A stretch of DNA of 64,000 nt from the NCBI GenBank assembly GCA_041675505.1, contig JBAYTR010000004.1, positions 62,001-126,000 on the forward strand, written 5' to 3'. The notes beneath the pieces were generated by a model. It did not search any database, was not told the DNA's origin, and worked only from the letters and a program-made list of their open reading frames with translations. Below, one piece after another: positions 1-8,693 of the stretch; positions within the stretch are counted from its first letter, which is position 1, and the number at the start of each line of letters is the position of its first letter. This DNA is from JAGPCK01 sp041675505. GTDB lineage: Bacteria > Bacteroidota > Bacteroidia > UKL13-3. The position numbers were made by a program, and so were the translations under genes.

Positions 1-1
1 T

Positions 2-3000
2 TTGTACCAATACACCTACCACGCAGTAAACGTAAAAGGCAATATTGAAAACAGTTTCTTTACCGGAAAAATTGTGGCCAATGACCCCAACCTCCGCTTT
101 GATTTTGACGGTACGGTTGACTTCAGGCCAAAATTAAACAAATACAATTTTACGCTCGACCTCTATCATGCCAACCTGAAACCTTTAGGATTTGACACCA
201 ATGAAACCATGGTAACCGCCAATGCCACCATGAAAGCAACGGCTGATGATAAGTTTTACAACAACAACGGTTCGCTCTACATCAACAACATTTGCATTAC
301 CCGAAACGGTACAGATATTCCTTTTGAAAACATAAAAATAGATGCCGCACAAAAAGACAATATCTCAAGACTAAATGTAACCTCAGGTATACTTGACCTT
401 GACATGAGCGGGGTTTACAACTTTAACTACCTGCCCAAATCCATCAACAACTTTTTACATACGCAGGCCCCTTACCTGTTCCCGAAAGTTTACCCCAACT
501 TACCCGAGCAACATTGCGATATTCAACTTACGCTTAAAACCTCTGAGCCCTTCTTCCCTCTTTTTTACCCTGATTTAAGTTTTAATCACGGAATTATACA
601 GGCAGAGTACAACAGCCGAAGCGCCAACCTGAACATGAAAGCTACAGTAGATAGTTTTGCCTTTCAGCATTGGTCGGCCAAACAACTGCATATGAATGCA
701 AGCAAGTTTAATTCACCCGACATACGCTATACCGTAAATGCCGCGCATGTAACCATGAAGGACAAAAAGATGGCCGATAAGGCATCGTGCGAAGGATTGT
801 TTAAGCCCAACCAAATCAACAACCGGTTCTACTTTATTGAAAACACCTTAAAGAATGAAGTGGACCTCACCTCATCCATTGTGATGCAGGAACACTCAGC
901 CGACATTACCTTTTTGCCCTCCAAGCTGATGTTTAAAAACAAATCGTTTAACCTGAAGAAGGACGGCAGCATCAGCATTACCGATTCTGGCATTGTGTTC
1001 AACAACCTGTTGCTGGCTGAAAGTAGCCAAAGCGTGAAACTGAACGGTATTTATGCTAACAATAACAAAGAAAACCTGATGATTGAGGTAAACAACCTGG
1101 GACTTGATTTAATCAGTTATTTTATAAACGACAGCAATTACCATTTTAACGGAGTAGCCAATGGAAATGCCAACCTGAGATACATGAACAGTAGGCAGGT
1201 TTTTCTTTCCAACCTCAATATAAAAAATGCCGTTTTTCTGGATGATACTTTAGGCGAAATTAACCTGAGCAGCACCTATGAAAGTGTGCTCAACAGAATG
1301 ATGGTAGATGCCAGCATTGATAACGGACGGATAAGAGAAATGAAAGCCAAAGGATACATCAACCTATCCGGAGAACAGGAAATTGATATTGATGTGAGCA
1401 TAGGCTCCTTTCACCTCAACATTATTAAAGAAAAACTGAAAGCAGTGTTCAGTGATATGGGGGGCAAAATAAGTGCGGAACTCAACATTGGCGGAACACT
1501 GAAAAAGCCGGTGCTGACAGGTTTGGCAAAAATAAAAAACACCGGGGTAAAGGTTGGGTACTTGCAATCCATTTTTTACATTGTTGATGCTGAGGTAGAG
1601 ATTAAAGAAAATATCTTCATTCTGAAAAGTTTCCAGATGCTGGATGAACGGGCATTAAAAGCAAAATACTGTGTGGTATCGGGCTGGATGAAGCATGATT
1701 ATTTTACCAACTTCAGTTATAAATTTAACTTTAGGGAACTAAAAGATTTTTGGGCAATGAACACCGAGTACAAAGACAATGAGCTCTTTTTCGGTAAAGG
1801 ATATGCCACCGGAGAAGCCACTATTACCGGCACATTCGAGGCAGTAAATATTGATGCGCGTTTAAAAACAGGTACCGGCACAAAAATAATGATGCCACTG
1901 AGTAATGCCGAAGAGGCAGAGAAATCTGATTTTGTGCGTTTCATTACTTATGAGAACTGGAAACTGACCAAAAAAACAGAAGTATTTAAAGCCAAAACCT
2001 CAGGCATCACCATGACGTTTAATCTGGAAATTACTCCCGATGCTGAGTTTCAACTGGTGTTCAATTCCCAAACTGGTGACGTGATTCGTGGGAAAGGAAA
2101 AGCCAACCTGAGGTTAGAACTCACCAAACAAGGCGACTTTCTGATGTACGGGCAATATACCGTAGTGGAAGGCGCCTACCTGTTTACTGCACTCAACATC
2201 ATCAACAAAAAGTTTGTAATTGAAAACGGAGGCACCATTAACTGGAACGGAGATGCGTTAAAAGCGCAAATGAACATGACAGCCGTATACAAAGTGCGAA
2301 CACCCTTACCTCCGCTTATAACCACAACAGATGAAACCACGGCCAAACGAAGAATACCGGTTGATTGTAAACTAATGCTGAGCGGATTGCTGCTGCAACC
2401 CGATATTAAATTTGACCTGAATTTCCCTGAACTCAATACCATGGGTGGCAACTCCACAGCTCAGGCCACACAAGCCATTCAACGCTTGAAAGGAAATCAG
2501 GATGAGATGAACAAACAGTTTTTCAGTTTGCTCATGACCGGTTCGTTTACGCAACCTGATAACATCGGACAAATAAGCTCCAGTGGAAACAGTGCTGTCC
2601 ATTTTGGAAGTGCGGCCTACCAAAGTGCCGGTGATTTGCTCTCTAACCAGTTGAGTAATCTGCTTTCTCAGATAGACCCTAACTGGGATATTGGCTTAAA
2701 CTACCAGTTTCAGGATGAAAGCAAACAGCGGGAAATGATTATTTCTTTGTCGAGACGATTTTTAGATGACCGCCTGGAAGTACAAACAAGTTCTGATGTT
2801 TTGCGCACCGACCTGAACATAAACTTTCAGGCCAAATATGATTTAACTGATGACGGGCGTTTGAAGCTGAAAGCTTTCAGTACCAATAACTCTAACCTGT
2901 TTAACACACAAAACGTACAAACGCAAGGTATGGGCTTGTACTACAGCCGGCAGTTCAATAAAATCGGAGAGATTTTCAGGCGCAGTGAAAAAAAGAAAAA

Positions 3001-3109
3001 GAAAAAAACTGACGCTAAAAAGGTGGAAGACAACAACATTTACCTGCCTACCGATTCCACTACTACTGCCCCTGTTGATTCAATGTTGTTAGATAACCGC
3101 GGAGATTAG
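2..3109 (+). CDS. TamB-like translocation/assembly protein, C-terminal part (5' truncated by window)
   Basis: The frame enters from the left edge, so the real start is outside the window; 1,035 residues are visible. They are a long run of alternating hydrophobic and polar beta-strands, as in the AsmA/TamB beta-groove proteins. The last 300 or so residues carry the TamB (DUF490) C-terminal pattern: a Gln-rich stretch, then IDPNWDIGLNYQF and LSRRFLDDRLEV. TamB-family proteins are anchored in the inner membrane, span the periplasm, and are implicated in moving phospholipid or assembling outer-membrane proteins. The C-terminus has a Lys run (SEKKKKKKTD) and an acidic Thr/Ser-rich tail. fabI follows 56 bp later. 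The family call is firm; the exact cargo cannot be told. Confidence 0.85.
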   Translation: MYQYTYHAVNVKGNIENSFFTGKIVANDPNLRFDFDGTVDFRPKLNKYNFTLDLYHANLKPLGFDTNETMVTANATMKATADDKFYNNNGSLYINNICITRNGTDIPFENIKIDAAQKDNISRLNVTSGILDLDMSGVYNFNYLPKSINNFLHTQAPYLFPKVYPNLPEQHCDIQLTLKTSEPFFPLFYPDLSFNHGIIQAEYNSRSANLNMKATVDSFAFQHWSAKQLHMNASKFNSPDIRYTVNAAHVTMKDKKMADKASCEGLFKPNQINNRFYFIENTLKNEVDLTSSIVMQEHSADITFLPSKLMFKNKSFNLKKDGSISITDSGIVFNNLLLAESSQSVKLNGIYANNNKENLMIEVNNLGLDLISYFINDSNYHFNGVANGNANLRYMNSRQVFLSNLNIKNAVFLDDTLGEINLSSTYESVLNRMMVDASIDNGRIREMKAKGYINLSGEQEIDIDVSIGSFHLNIIKEKLKAVFSDMGGKISAELNIGGTLKKPVLTGLAKIKNTGVKVGYLQSIFYIVDAEVEIKENIFILKSFQMLDERALKAKYCVVSGWMKHDYFTNFSYKFNFRELKDFWAMNTEYKDNELFFGKGYATGEATITGTFEAVNIDARLKTGTGTKIMMPLSNAEEAEKSDFVRFITYENWKLTKKTEVFKAKTSGITMTFNLEITPDAEFQLVFNSQTGDVIRGKGKANLRLELTKQGDFLMYGQYTVVEGAYLFTALNIINKKFVIENGGTINWNGDALKAQMNMTAVYKVRTPLPPLITTTDETTAKRRIPVDCKLMLSGLLLQPDIKFDLNFPELNTMGGNSTAQATQAIQRLKGNQDEMNKQFFSLLMTGSFTQPDNIGQISSSGNSAVHFGSAAYQSAGDLLSNQLSNLLSQIDPNWDIGLNYQFQDESKQREMIISLSRRFLDDRLEVQTSSDVLRTDLNINFQAKYDLTDDGRLKLKAFSTNNSNLFNTQNVQTQGMGLYYSRQFNKIGEIFRRSEKKKKKKTDAKKVEDNNIYLPTDSTTTAPVDSMLLDNRGD

Positions 3110-3165
3110 TTTAGTATTCGTATAAACTTTCCTATTTTGCACACTCAAATTTTGACAACATAAAT

Positions 3166-3987
3166 ATGGCTTACAATCTTTTGAAAGGTAAACGCGGCAT
3201 CATCTTCGGTGCGTTAGACTCTAACTCTATAGCTTGGAAAGTAGCTCAACGCTGCCATGCTGAAGGCGCAACATTTACATTGACCAACGCTCCTATTGCT
3301 ATGCGTATGGGAGCCATTAATGATCTGGCTGCTCAATGCAATGCACAAATTATTCCTGCTGATGTTACCAGTGATGCCGATATGGAAAACCTTATCGACA
3401 AATCAATGGAAATACTGGGTGGCAAAATTGACTTTGTACTGCACTCTGTGGGCATGTCGCTCAACATTCGTAAAGGTAAACATTACACTGATCTGGATTA
3501 CGAGTTCATGAAAAAAACACTCGACATTTCAGCCATATCACTTCACCGTCTACTAAAAATTTGTTACCAAAAAGATGCTATTTCTGAATGGGGGTCTGCA
3601 GTAGCTTTAACCTACATAGCCGCACAACGCGTATTTCCTGATTACAGTGAAATGGCCGATGCCAAATCATTGCTGGAATCCATTACCCGCAGTTGGGGTT
3701 TCCACTACGGTAAAGCTAAAAAAGTACGTGTAAACACCATCTCTCAATCACCTACAAAAACTACTGCTGGTTCAGGAGTAAAAGGTTTTGATGCCTTCCA
3801 TGAATATGCAGAAGCGATGTCACCACTGGGCAATGCATCAGCCGATAGTTGTGCTGATTATGTTACCCTCATGTTCTCTGATTACTCCCGAATGGTCACC
3901 ATGCAGAACTTGTTCCATGACGGAGGATTCTCCTTTACCGGAGTGAGCCAGGAACTGGTAGAAAGACTTACACCTAAAGAAGGATAA
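3166..3987 (+). CDS. fabI: Enoyl-[acyl-carrier-protein] reductase (NADH) FabI
   Basis: This gene encodes 273 residues of the short-chain dehydrogenase fold, catalysing the last reduction of each fatty-acid elongation cycle in the cytoplasm. The FabI-specific nucleotide-binding start (GIIFGALDSNSIAWKVA) is at residues 11-27. The catalytic pair is Tyr150 (in TYIAAQR) with Tyr160-x6-Lys167, the FabI spacing rather than the YxxxK of other SDRs. Length is normal for the family (about 260-275). The ATG at 3166 follows a 56-bp gap after the TamB-like gene. A Bacteroidota-like box, TATTTTG, near 3142 may serve as its promoter but is one base short of the consensus. Function is certain; inhibitor sensitivity cannot be judged. 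Confidence 0.97.
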   Translation: MAYNLLKGKRGIIFGALDSNSIAWKVAQRCHAEGATFTLTNAPIAMRMGAINDLAAQCNAQIIPADVTSDADMENLIDKSMEILGGKIDFVLHSVGMSLNIRKGKHYTDLDYEFMKKTLDISAISLHRLLKICYQKDAISEWGSAVALTYIAAQRVFPDYSEMADAKSLLESITRSWGFHYGKAKKVRVNTISQSPTKTTAGSGVKGFDAFHEYAEAMSPLGNASADSCADYVTLMFSDYSRMVTMQNLFHDGGFSFTGVSQELVERLTPKEG

Positions 3988-3992
3988 TTATT

Positions 3993-4697
3993 ATGGATAT
4001 TCACCTGCACCACTCGCATGAAGAAAAGCATTTTAAAGGCTCTGAAATTGTGCGCGATGTGGTGATTGGTATGAGTGACGGATTAACTGTACCCTTTGCA
4101 CTGGCAGCAGGATTAAGCGGTGCAGTTGATTCCAATGCCATCATCATTACAGCAGGTACCGCAGAGATTATTGCGGGTTCAATTGCTATGGGTTTAGGTG
4201 GTTACCTGGCCGGCAAAACCGAACTGGAACATTACGATGCTGAACTCAAACGCGAGTACTTCGAAGTAGACAAGTTTCCTGAAAAAGAAAAACAGGAAGT
4301 ACGTGATGTGTTTGTGGAATTTGGTATCAGTAAAAAGATACAGGATGAAGTAGCTGAAGATTTGGCTACCGATAAAAAACGCTGGGTTGATTTTATGATG
4401 AAGTTTGAACTGGGCCTCGAAAAACCCAGTTTAAACCGTGCCAGGCAAAGTGCTTTAACCATCGGCACCTCATACGTTGTTGGCGGATTCATTCCCTTAC
4501 TGGCTTACATTTTTACAGATTTGCCTGAAGCGGGTTTGTTGTATTCCAGCATTATCACTTTGGTGTGTTTGTTCATTTTCGGTTACGTTAAAAGCAAACT
4601 TATTGGTCAGCATCCGTTAAAAGGTGGCCTGCGCATTATGGCCATCGGAGCTTTAGCAGCAGGTGCGGCCTTTTTTGTGGCCAAGATGCTGGGCTGA
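3993..4697 (+). CDS. VIT1/CCC1-family membrane transporter (iron/manganese)
   Basis: The 234-residue protein has the VIT family hallmark GMSDGLTVPFALAAGLSGA in the first membrane segment, followed by a Gly/Ala-rich second segment (AGTAEIIAGSIAMGLGGYLAGKTE). A soluble charged insert follows (about residues 80-140), then three more membrane helices. Known VIT1/CCC1 proteins move Fe(II) or Mn(II) out of the cytosol, and the Glu-rich insert is the metal-binding region in the family. The N-terminus has a short His-rich stretch (HLHHSHEEKHF). The gene starts 5 bp after fabI and its stop overlaps the next start (TGATG), so the three genes are probably cotranscribed. The substrate metal is inferred from the family only. 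Confidence 0.88.
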   Translation: MDIHLHHSHEEKHFKGSEIVRDVVIGMSDGLTVPFALAAGLSGAVDSNAIIITAGTAEIIAGSIAMGLGGYLAGKTELEHYDAELKREYFEVDKFPEKEKQEVRDVFVEFGISKKIQDEVAEDLATDKKRWVDFMMKFELGLEKPSLNRARQSALTIGTSYVVGGFIPLLAYIFTDLPEAGLLYSSIITLVCLFIFGYVKSKLIGQHPLKGGLRIMAIGALAAGAAFFVAKMLG

Positions 4698-5104
4698 TGA
4701 ACAAATTTCAGAACGTAAGTTTTGCTGATGTACAGGAATGCCTCGATTATTTACCTGAACAGGAACGTGCCATGGTCAATCGTTTGCGCGGACTAATTTT
4801 CGACTGTATCCCCCACGTTACTGAACGACTGAACTACAACGCCCCTTTTTATTTTAAGAACAAACGCCTGTGCTACATCTGGCCGGGTTCTATTCCCTGG
4901 GGCGGCACACGCGAGGGAGTATCGCTGGGTTTTGCTAACGGACAACAATTGCATGACGAGTGGAACTTTTTGAATAAGGATAAAAAGAAAGTAATCGCCA
5001 CGCGCATGTTTTATTCCCTGAAAGAAATTAACGAACACGAAGAAATCATCCGCACACTTTTATTTGAAGCAGCAGAGTTGGATGAAATGAAAAGCAAAAA
5101 ATGA
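4697..5104 (+). CDS. DUF1801 domain protein
   Basis: A 135-residue cytoplasmic protein of the DUF1801/YdhG type. It has the typical core: a short helix (LDYLPEQERAMVNRLRGLI), the motif VTERLNYNAPFYFKNKRLCYIWP, and a C-terminal helical tail. The fold in this family is an alpha/beta domain of unknown biochemical role. The start overlaps the stop of the transporter gene by one base, and its own stop overlaps the next ATG by four bases (ATGA), so translation is probably coupled across three genes. No catalytic residues can be named. The family assignment is fairly sure; the function is unknown. Confidence 0.8.
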   Translation: MNKFQNVSFADVQECLDYLPEQERAMVNRLRGLIFDCIPHVTERLNYNAPFYFKNKRLCYIWPGSIPWGGTREGVSLGFANGQQLHDEWNFLNKDKKKVIATRMFYSLKEINEHEEIIRTLLFEAAELDEMKSKK

Positions 5105-6957
5105 AAACCATACTCTCCTTTGTTTTTTTGCTACACTGCAGCTTATGTGCGGCCCAAAACACGCTACCGTTATGGAACTTCGACTCTCTTGATTTTAAAG
5201 GCGGGTACAACAAATTTGAACGCGATCCCTCCTCGTCAAAAATCTATTTAACAGACAGCGTCTATCATGGTGCCGGTGGCAAAAGTTTAAAAGTGATTGC
5301 CTGCAAACAAACAGAAGGATATTGCGGAGCCTGGATAAACTTTTTCTTTACCAAACGCAATCAGGTGCGTTACATTCATGCTGCTGAGTTCAACTTCCTG
5401 TCGTTTTATATCAAAGGTGCTCAAGGTGGTGAACAGGTGCAGATACAATTGTCTGATAAAAGCCTCAGTGAGCGCGAAGACTCACGTCCGGCCAAACCTT
5501 TATCCACTTACCTCTCGAAAGGTATTACCAGCACATGGCAGGAAGTATTAATTCCGCTAAAAGATTTGGAACGTTTTGATCCATCTCAACTGGCAGGACT
5601 CACGTTCAACTTCACCTCAACGGGATGTTATGAAATTTTTGTAGATGATATTTGTTTGAAAAAAACGGCAAACGACCCCACCCCAATTACCACTCAGCCC
5701 AACATTCAACGACTGAACAAAGAATTACAAAATGCCATGTGGGTATGGCAAACCAACAAACTGTTTAACAACCTGACTTACCGCGAAAAGTTTTTCGACT
5801 ACTGCAAGCGGTTAAATATTCAGCACGTTTACCTGCAACTGTTTTATGACGATAACCTCACCACCCTTCTGTTTGCCGATTCTTTAAAAGCACTTACATC
5901 GTTGTGTTACGACAAGGGAATTAAAATTTACGGACTGGATGGCTCACCTGAATGGGGACTTTATGAAAAGCATGAAGTACCTTTAAGTATTGTTAACCTC
6001 ATTGCTGAGTACAATACATCAGCCTCGGTTAAAGAAAAACTGGCCGGTGCTCACTTTGATATTGAACCTTATCTTCTACTCGGGTTCAATGACCCCTCAT
6101 TAAAAAAACAAATTATCTACGAAAACCTCGACCTGAAAAAGAAACTGGCAGAATTATGCCGGCAAAAAAATCTCATCTTGGGTCTGGATATTCCTTTTTG
6201 GTATGAAGATCAGGACAGCACCGGGTTGGCCGCCACATATACCTTGTTCAACAACAAAGAACAGGCCGCCAGTTACCACATGATTGATATGGCCCAGCAC
6301 ATTGACATTATGGGCTACCGCAATTTCACTTACGGTTCAGACGGTATGATTAATAAGGACCTGAACGAAATTATTTATGCTTCGGGCATTCCGGGTAAAT
6401 CCATATGGGCCGGTGTAGAAACTATTACAGAAACTCCGGGAGGTTATACCTTGTTTACCTGTTTTGGAAAAGATGAACTCAGCGATTTTTTGAAACAAAA
6501 CGAAAAGGTGATTAGCAGAAGCAGCAGGTACAAAGGATTTCGTTTGATGCTGTTTGAATACAACGGCTACATATTTATGGGCATAGAGCAGCCTCAAAAA
6601 GTCAAAAGAAAATTGCGCAAACAAAATAAGATGGCCATTGTTGAGTTTCAGAACCTGTTGGCTCAATGGCAGGTGAAGGCTGACAAAGAACATATGGCAG
6701 TAATGTTAAATGAATATTTGAACCGCAATTCTTCAGAATGGCAGGTAATCAAAAAGAAAGTAAACAATGGTATAAGCTCCGTACGGGTTATTTATCAACC
6801 TTCAGAAACCAATACAAAACTCAGTTTTCAGGGTAAAAGTTTGCAGCGCATGCTCGAAGAAGTTTACACAGCAGCTCCGGTATTTTTAGCTTATCCTTCT
6901 TTCAAGGGATTTGCCTTTCATTGCTTCGAAAGCCTGCTGTTGTTACCCTCAGAATAA
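5101..6957 (+). CDS. Secreted protein: CBM-like N-terminal domain plus TIM-barrel-like domain, unknown function
   Basis: The 618-residue product begins with a signal peptide (residues 1-18, ending CAAQ). Residues about 25-187 look like a jelly-roll carbohydrate-binding module: it opens with LWNFDSLDFKGG, has alternating strands and closes with YEIFVDDICLKK, the usual ending of CBM11-like domains. Residues about 210-530 look like a TIM barrel with MWVWQTNK, HVYLQLFYDD, KIYGLDG, AHFDIEPY and HIDIMGYRNF as successive strand ends. Glu322 in DIEPY is a plausible catalytic acid. There is no T9SS sorting domain at the C-terminus. This suggests a secreted or periplasmic glycoside-hydrolase-like enzyme, but I do not recognise a named GH family. 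It overlaps the DUF1801 gene by 4 bp. Confidence 0.7.
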   Translation: MKTILSFVFLLHCSLCAAQNTLPLWNFDSLDFKGGYNKFERDPSSSKIYLTDSVYHGAGGKSLKVIACKQTEGYCGAWINFFFTKRNQVRYIHAAEFNFLSFYIKGAQGGEQVQIQLSDKSLSEREDSRPAKPLSTYLSKGITSTWQEVLIPLKDLERFDPSQLAGLTFNFTSTGCYEIFVDDICLKKTANDPTPITTQPNIQRLNKELQNAMWVWQTNKLFNNLTYREKFFDYCKRLNIQHVYLQLFYDDNLTTLLFADSLKALTSLCYDKGIKIYGLDGSPEWGLYEKHEVPLSIVNLIAEYNTSASVKEKLAGAHFDIEPYLLLGFNDPSLKKQIIYENLDLKKKLAELCRQKNLILGLDIPFWYEDQDSTGLAATYTLFNNKEQAASYHMIDMAQHIDIMGYRNFTYGSDGMINKDLNEIIYASGIPGKSIWAGVETITETPGGYTLFTCFGKDELSDFLKQNEKVISRSSRYKGFRLMLFEYNGYIFMGIEQPQKVKRKLRKQNKMAIVEFQNLLAQWQVKADKEHMAVMLNEYLNRNSSEWQVIKKKVNNGISSVRVIYQPSETNTKLSFQGKSLQRMLEEVYTAAPVFLAYPSFKGFAFHCFESLLLLPSE

Positions 6958-7136
6958 GAAAAATGAAATTTAGAAATAATCCATTCTGCACTATTCTACT
7001 CATTTACAGCAGAGAAGCAGTTATTAACATTTAGGCATGTAAAAATTTAGTAAAAACTCCAAGATTTAATGGCCATACATTGTATTATTGCAGATTGAAA
7101 CAGTATGCATAACCCTTTAAAACCCATACAGGCACT

Positions 7137-8657
7137 ATGATTTCACACTTTTCAGGAAGCTTGAAACTGGTTAAAAAGCTCTCCCTATTAACGGCAATTT
7201 TTGCGTTAACATTTTCAGCCTCAGCACAAAGTGCCGAAGAAGGCAAAAAATTATTTGACGCGAATTGCGTTTCCTGCCACGCCATAAAAGAGCAAGTGGT
7301 TGGTCCGGCTTTGAAAGACGTTCACAAGCGTAAAGACGAAGCCTGGCTTATTAAGTGGATTAAAAATTCACAAGCCGTTGTAAAAAGCGGAGATGCTTAT
7401 GCTGTTGAGTTATACAACAAGTATAACCAATCTGTTATGACCTCTTTTGAGGGCTTATCAGATGCACAGGTTAAAAGCATTCTGGCTTATGTGAAGCAAG
7501 AAAGCGAAGCTGCTCCCGCAGCTGTTGCAGCTTCAGGAACTGAGTCAGCCTCTTCCACAGCTGCTGCTCCTGCAGCCGGTGCAAACAAACAAACTAAATC
7601 GCGCATTCACTGGTTGCTTGTTATTATTGTTGGTTTATTGGCCGTAGTAATTACGCAGGTATTCAGCATTTTGGATACCGTTGGCAAAATACAAGGACGC
7701 GAGGTAATTAACTGGAACAAGGTTAACGCTACCCTGATGTTAGTATTTGGAATCGCAGGATTGGCATTCACCGTATGGGAATTTGTAGTACATGGTAAAT
7801 TAACCGTTAACGCCAACACTGCTGCTTCAGAACACGGTGTGGGTATTGATAAAATGTTTAACATCACCTTACTCTTCACAGGTATTGTGTTTGTTATTAC
7901 ACAGGTAGCCCTGTTTTACTTTGCTTTCAAATACAAAAAGAGAAAGAACGAGAAAGCGTTCTTCTATTCACACAACGATAAATTGGAATACATCTGGACC
8001 ATTATCCCGGCCATCGTTCTAACCGTATTGGTTATTAACGGCTTGAAATACTGGAACAAGATATTTGCAAAACCTGCTGAAGGCACACCTAAAATTGAGG
8101 TGTTTGCTTACCAGTTCGGCTGGACAGCCCGCTACCCCGGTAGTGATAAAGAATTAGGTAGCTATGATTTCCGTCAGATTGGAAAATCAAATGCTTTAGG
8201 TGTACTTACCGATGACCCTAAATCAGCAGATGACTTCACCAGCAGCGAAATTCACTTGCCGGTAAATAAGCCGGTAACGTTGAAGTTCAGAGCTAAAGAT
8301 GTTATACATAGTGCTTACCTGCCGCATTTCCGTGTACAAATGAACTGCGTACCGGGCCTGCCTACTGAGTTTACCTTTACTCCTACCATCACAACTGCCG
8401 ATAAACAAGCCGAATTAGGTGACCCTACCTTTGATTACGCGCTGTTGTGTAACAAGATATGCGGAAGTGCACACTACCGCATGAAAGTTAAAGTTGTCAT
8501 TGACACAGAAGAAAACTACAAGAAATGGGTAGCTGAACAAAAACCTGCATTTGCCAAAAAAGCAGAAGAAGTTCCCGCTGCTGCTCCTGCAGAAGTAAAT
8601 GCAGTTCAGGCGTCAAAAGATAAAACCACTAAAAAGGCTTTAGCTTCAGTTAAATAA
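7137..8657 (+). CDS. coxB: Cytochrome c oxidase subunit II with N-terminal cytochrome c domain
   Basis: The 506-residue protein has a signal-like hydrophobic start (10-31), then a mono-heme cytochrome c domain (about 33-120) with CVSCH at Cys44-Cys47-His48 and likely axial Met101. An Ala-rich linker (about 124-155) follows, then four predicted membrane helices (about 158-180, 198-222, 243-268, 285-308) and a CuA cupredoxin domain. CuA ligands are visible: His391, Cys438, Cys442, His446, Met449. Residue 440 is Lys where mitochondrial enzymes have the Glu that helps bind Mg. It receives electrons and passes them to CoxA at the membrane. Fusing the cytochrome at the N-terminus differs from the C-terminal fusion of classical caa3 oxidases. 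It is the first gene of the oxidase operon. Confidence 0.95.
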   Translation: MISHFSGSLKLVKKLSLLTAIFALTFSASAQSAEEGKKLFDANCVSCHAIKEQVVGPALKDVHKRKDEAWLIKWIKNSQAVVKSGDAYAVELYNKYNQSVMTSFEGLSDAQVKSILAYVKQESEAAPAAVAASGTESASSTAAAPAAGANKQTKSRIHWLLVIIVGLLAVVITQVFSILDTVGKIQGREVINWNKVNATLMLVFGIAGLAFTVWEFVVHGKLTVNANTAASEHGVGIDKMFNITLLFTGIVFVITQVALFYFAFKYKKRKNEKAFFYSHNDKLEYIWTIIPAIVLTVLVINGLKYWNKIFAKPAEGTPKIEVFAYQFGWTARYPGSDKELGSYDFRQIGKSNALGVLTDDPKSADDFTSSEIHLPVNKPVTLKFRAKDVIHSAYLPHFRVQMNCVPGLPTEFTFTPTITTADKQAELGDPTFDYALLCNKICGSAHYRMKVKVVIDTEENYKKWVAEQKPAFAKKAEEVPAAAPAEVNAVQASKDKTTKKALASVK

Positions 8658-8693
8658 TTTCTCTTAACCGCAAAAAATCGAAAGAATTCAAAT

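Noticed and set aside
6337..6693. 118-residue minus-strand frame inside the TIM-barrel-like gene
   Set aside because: Antisense shadow; the sense frame has a continuous signal peptide, CBM and barrel pattern.
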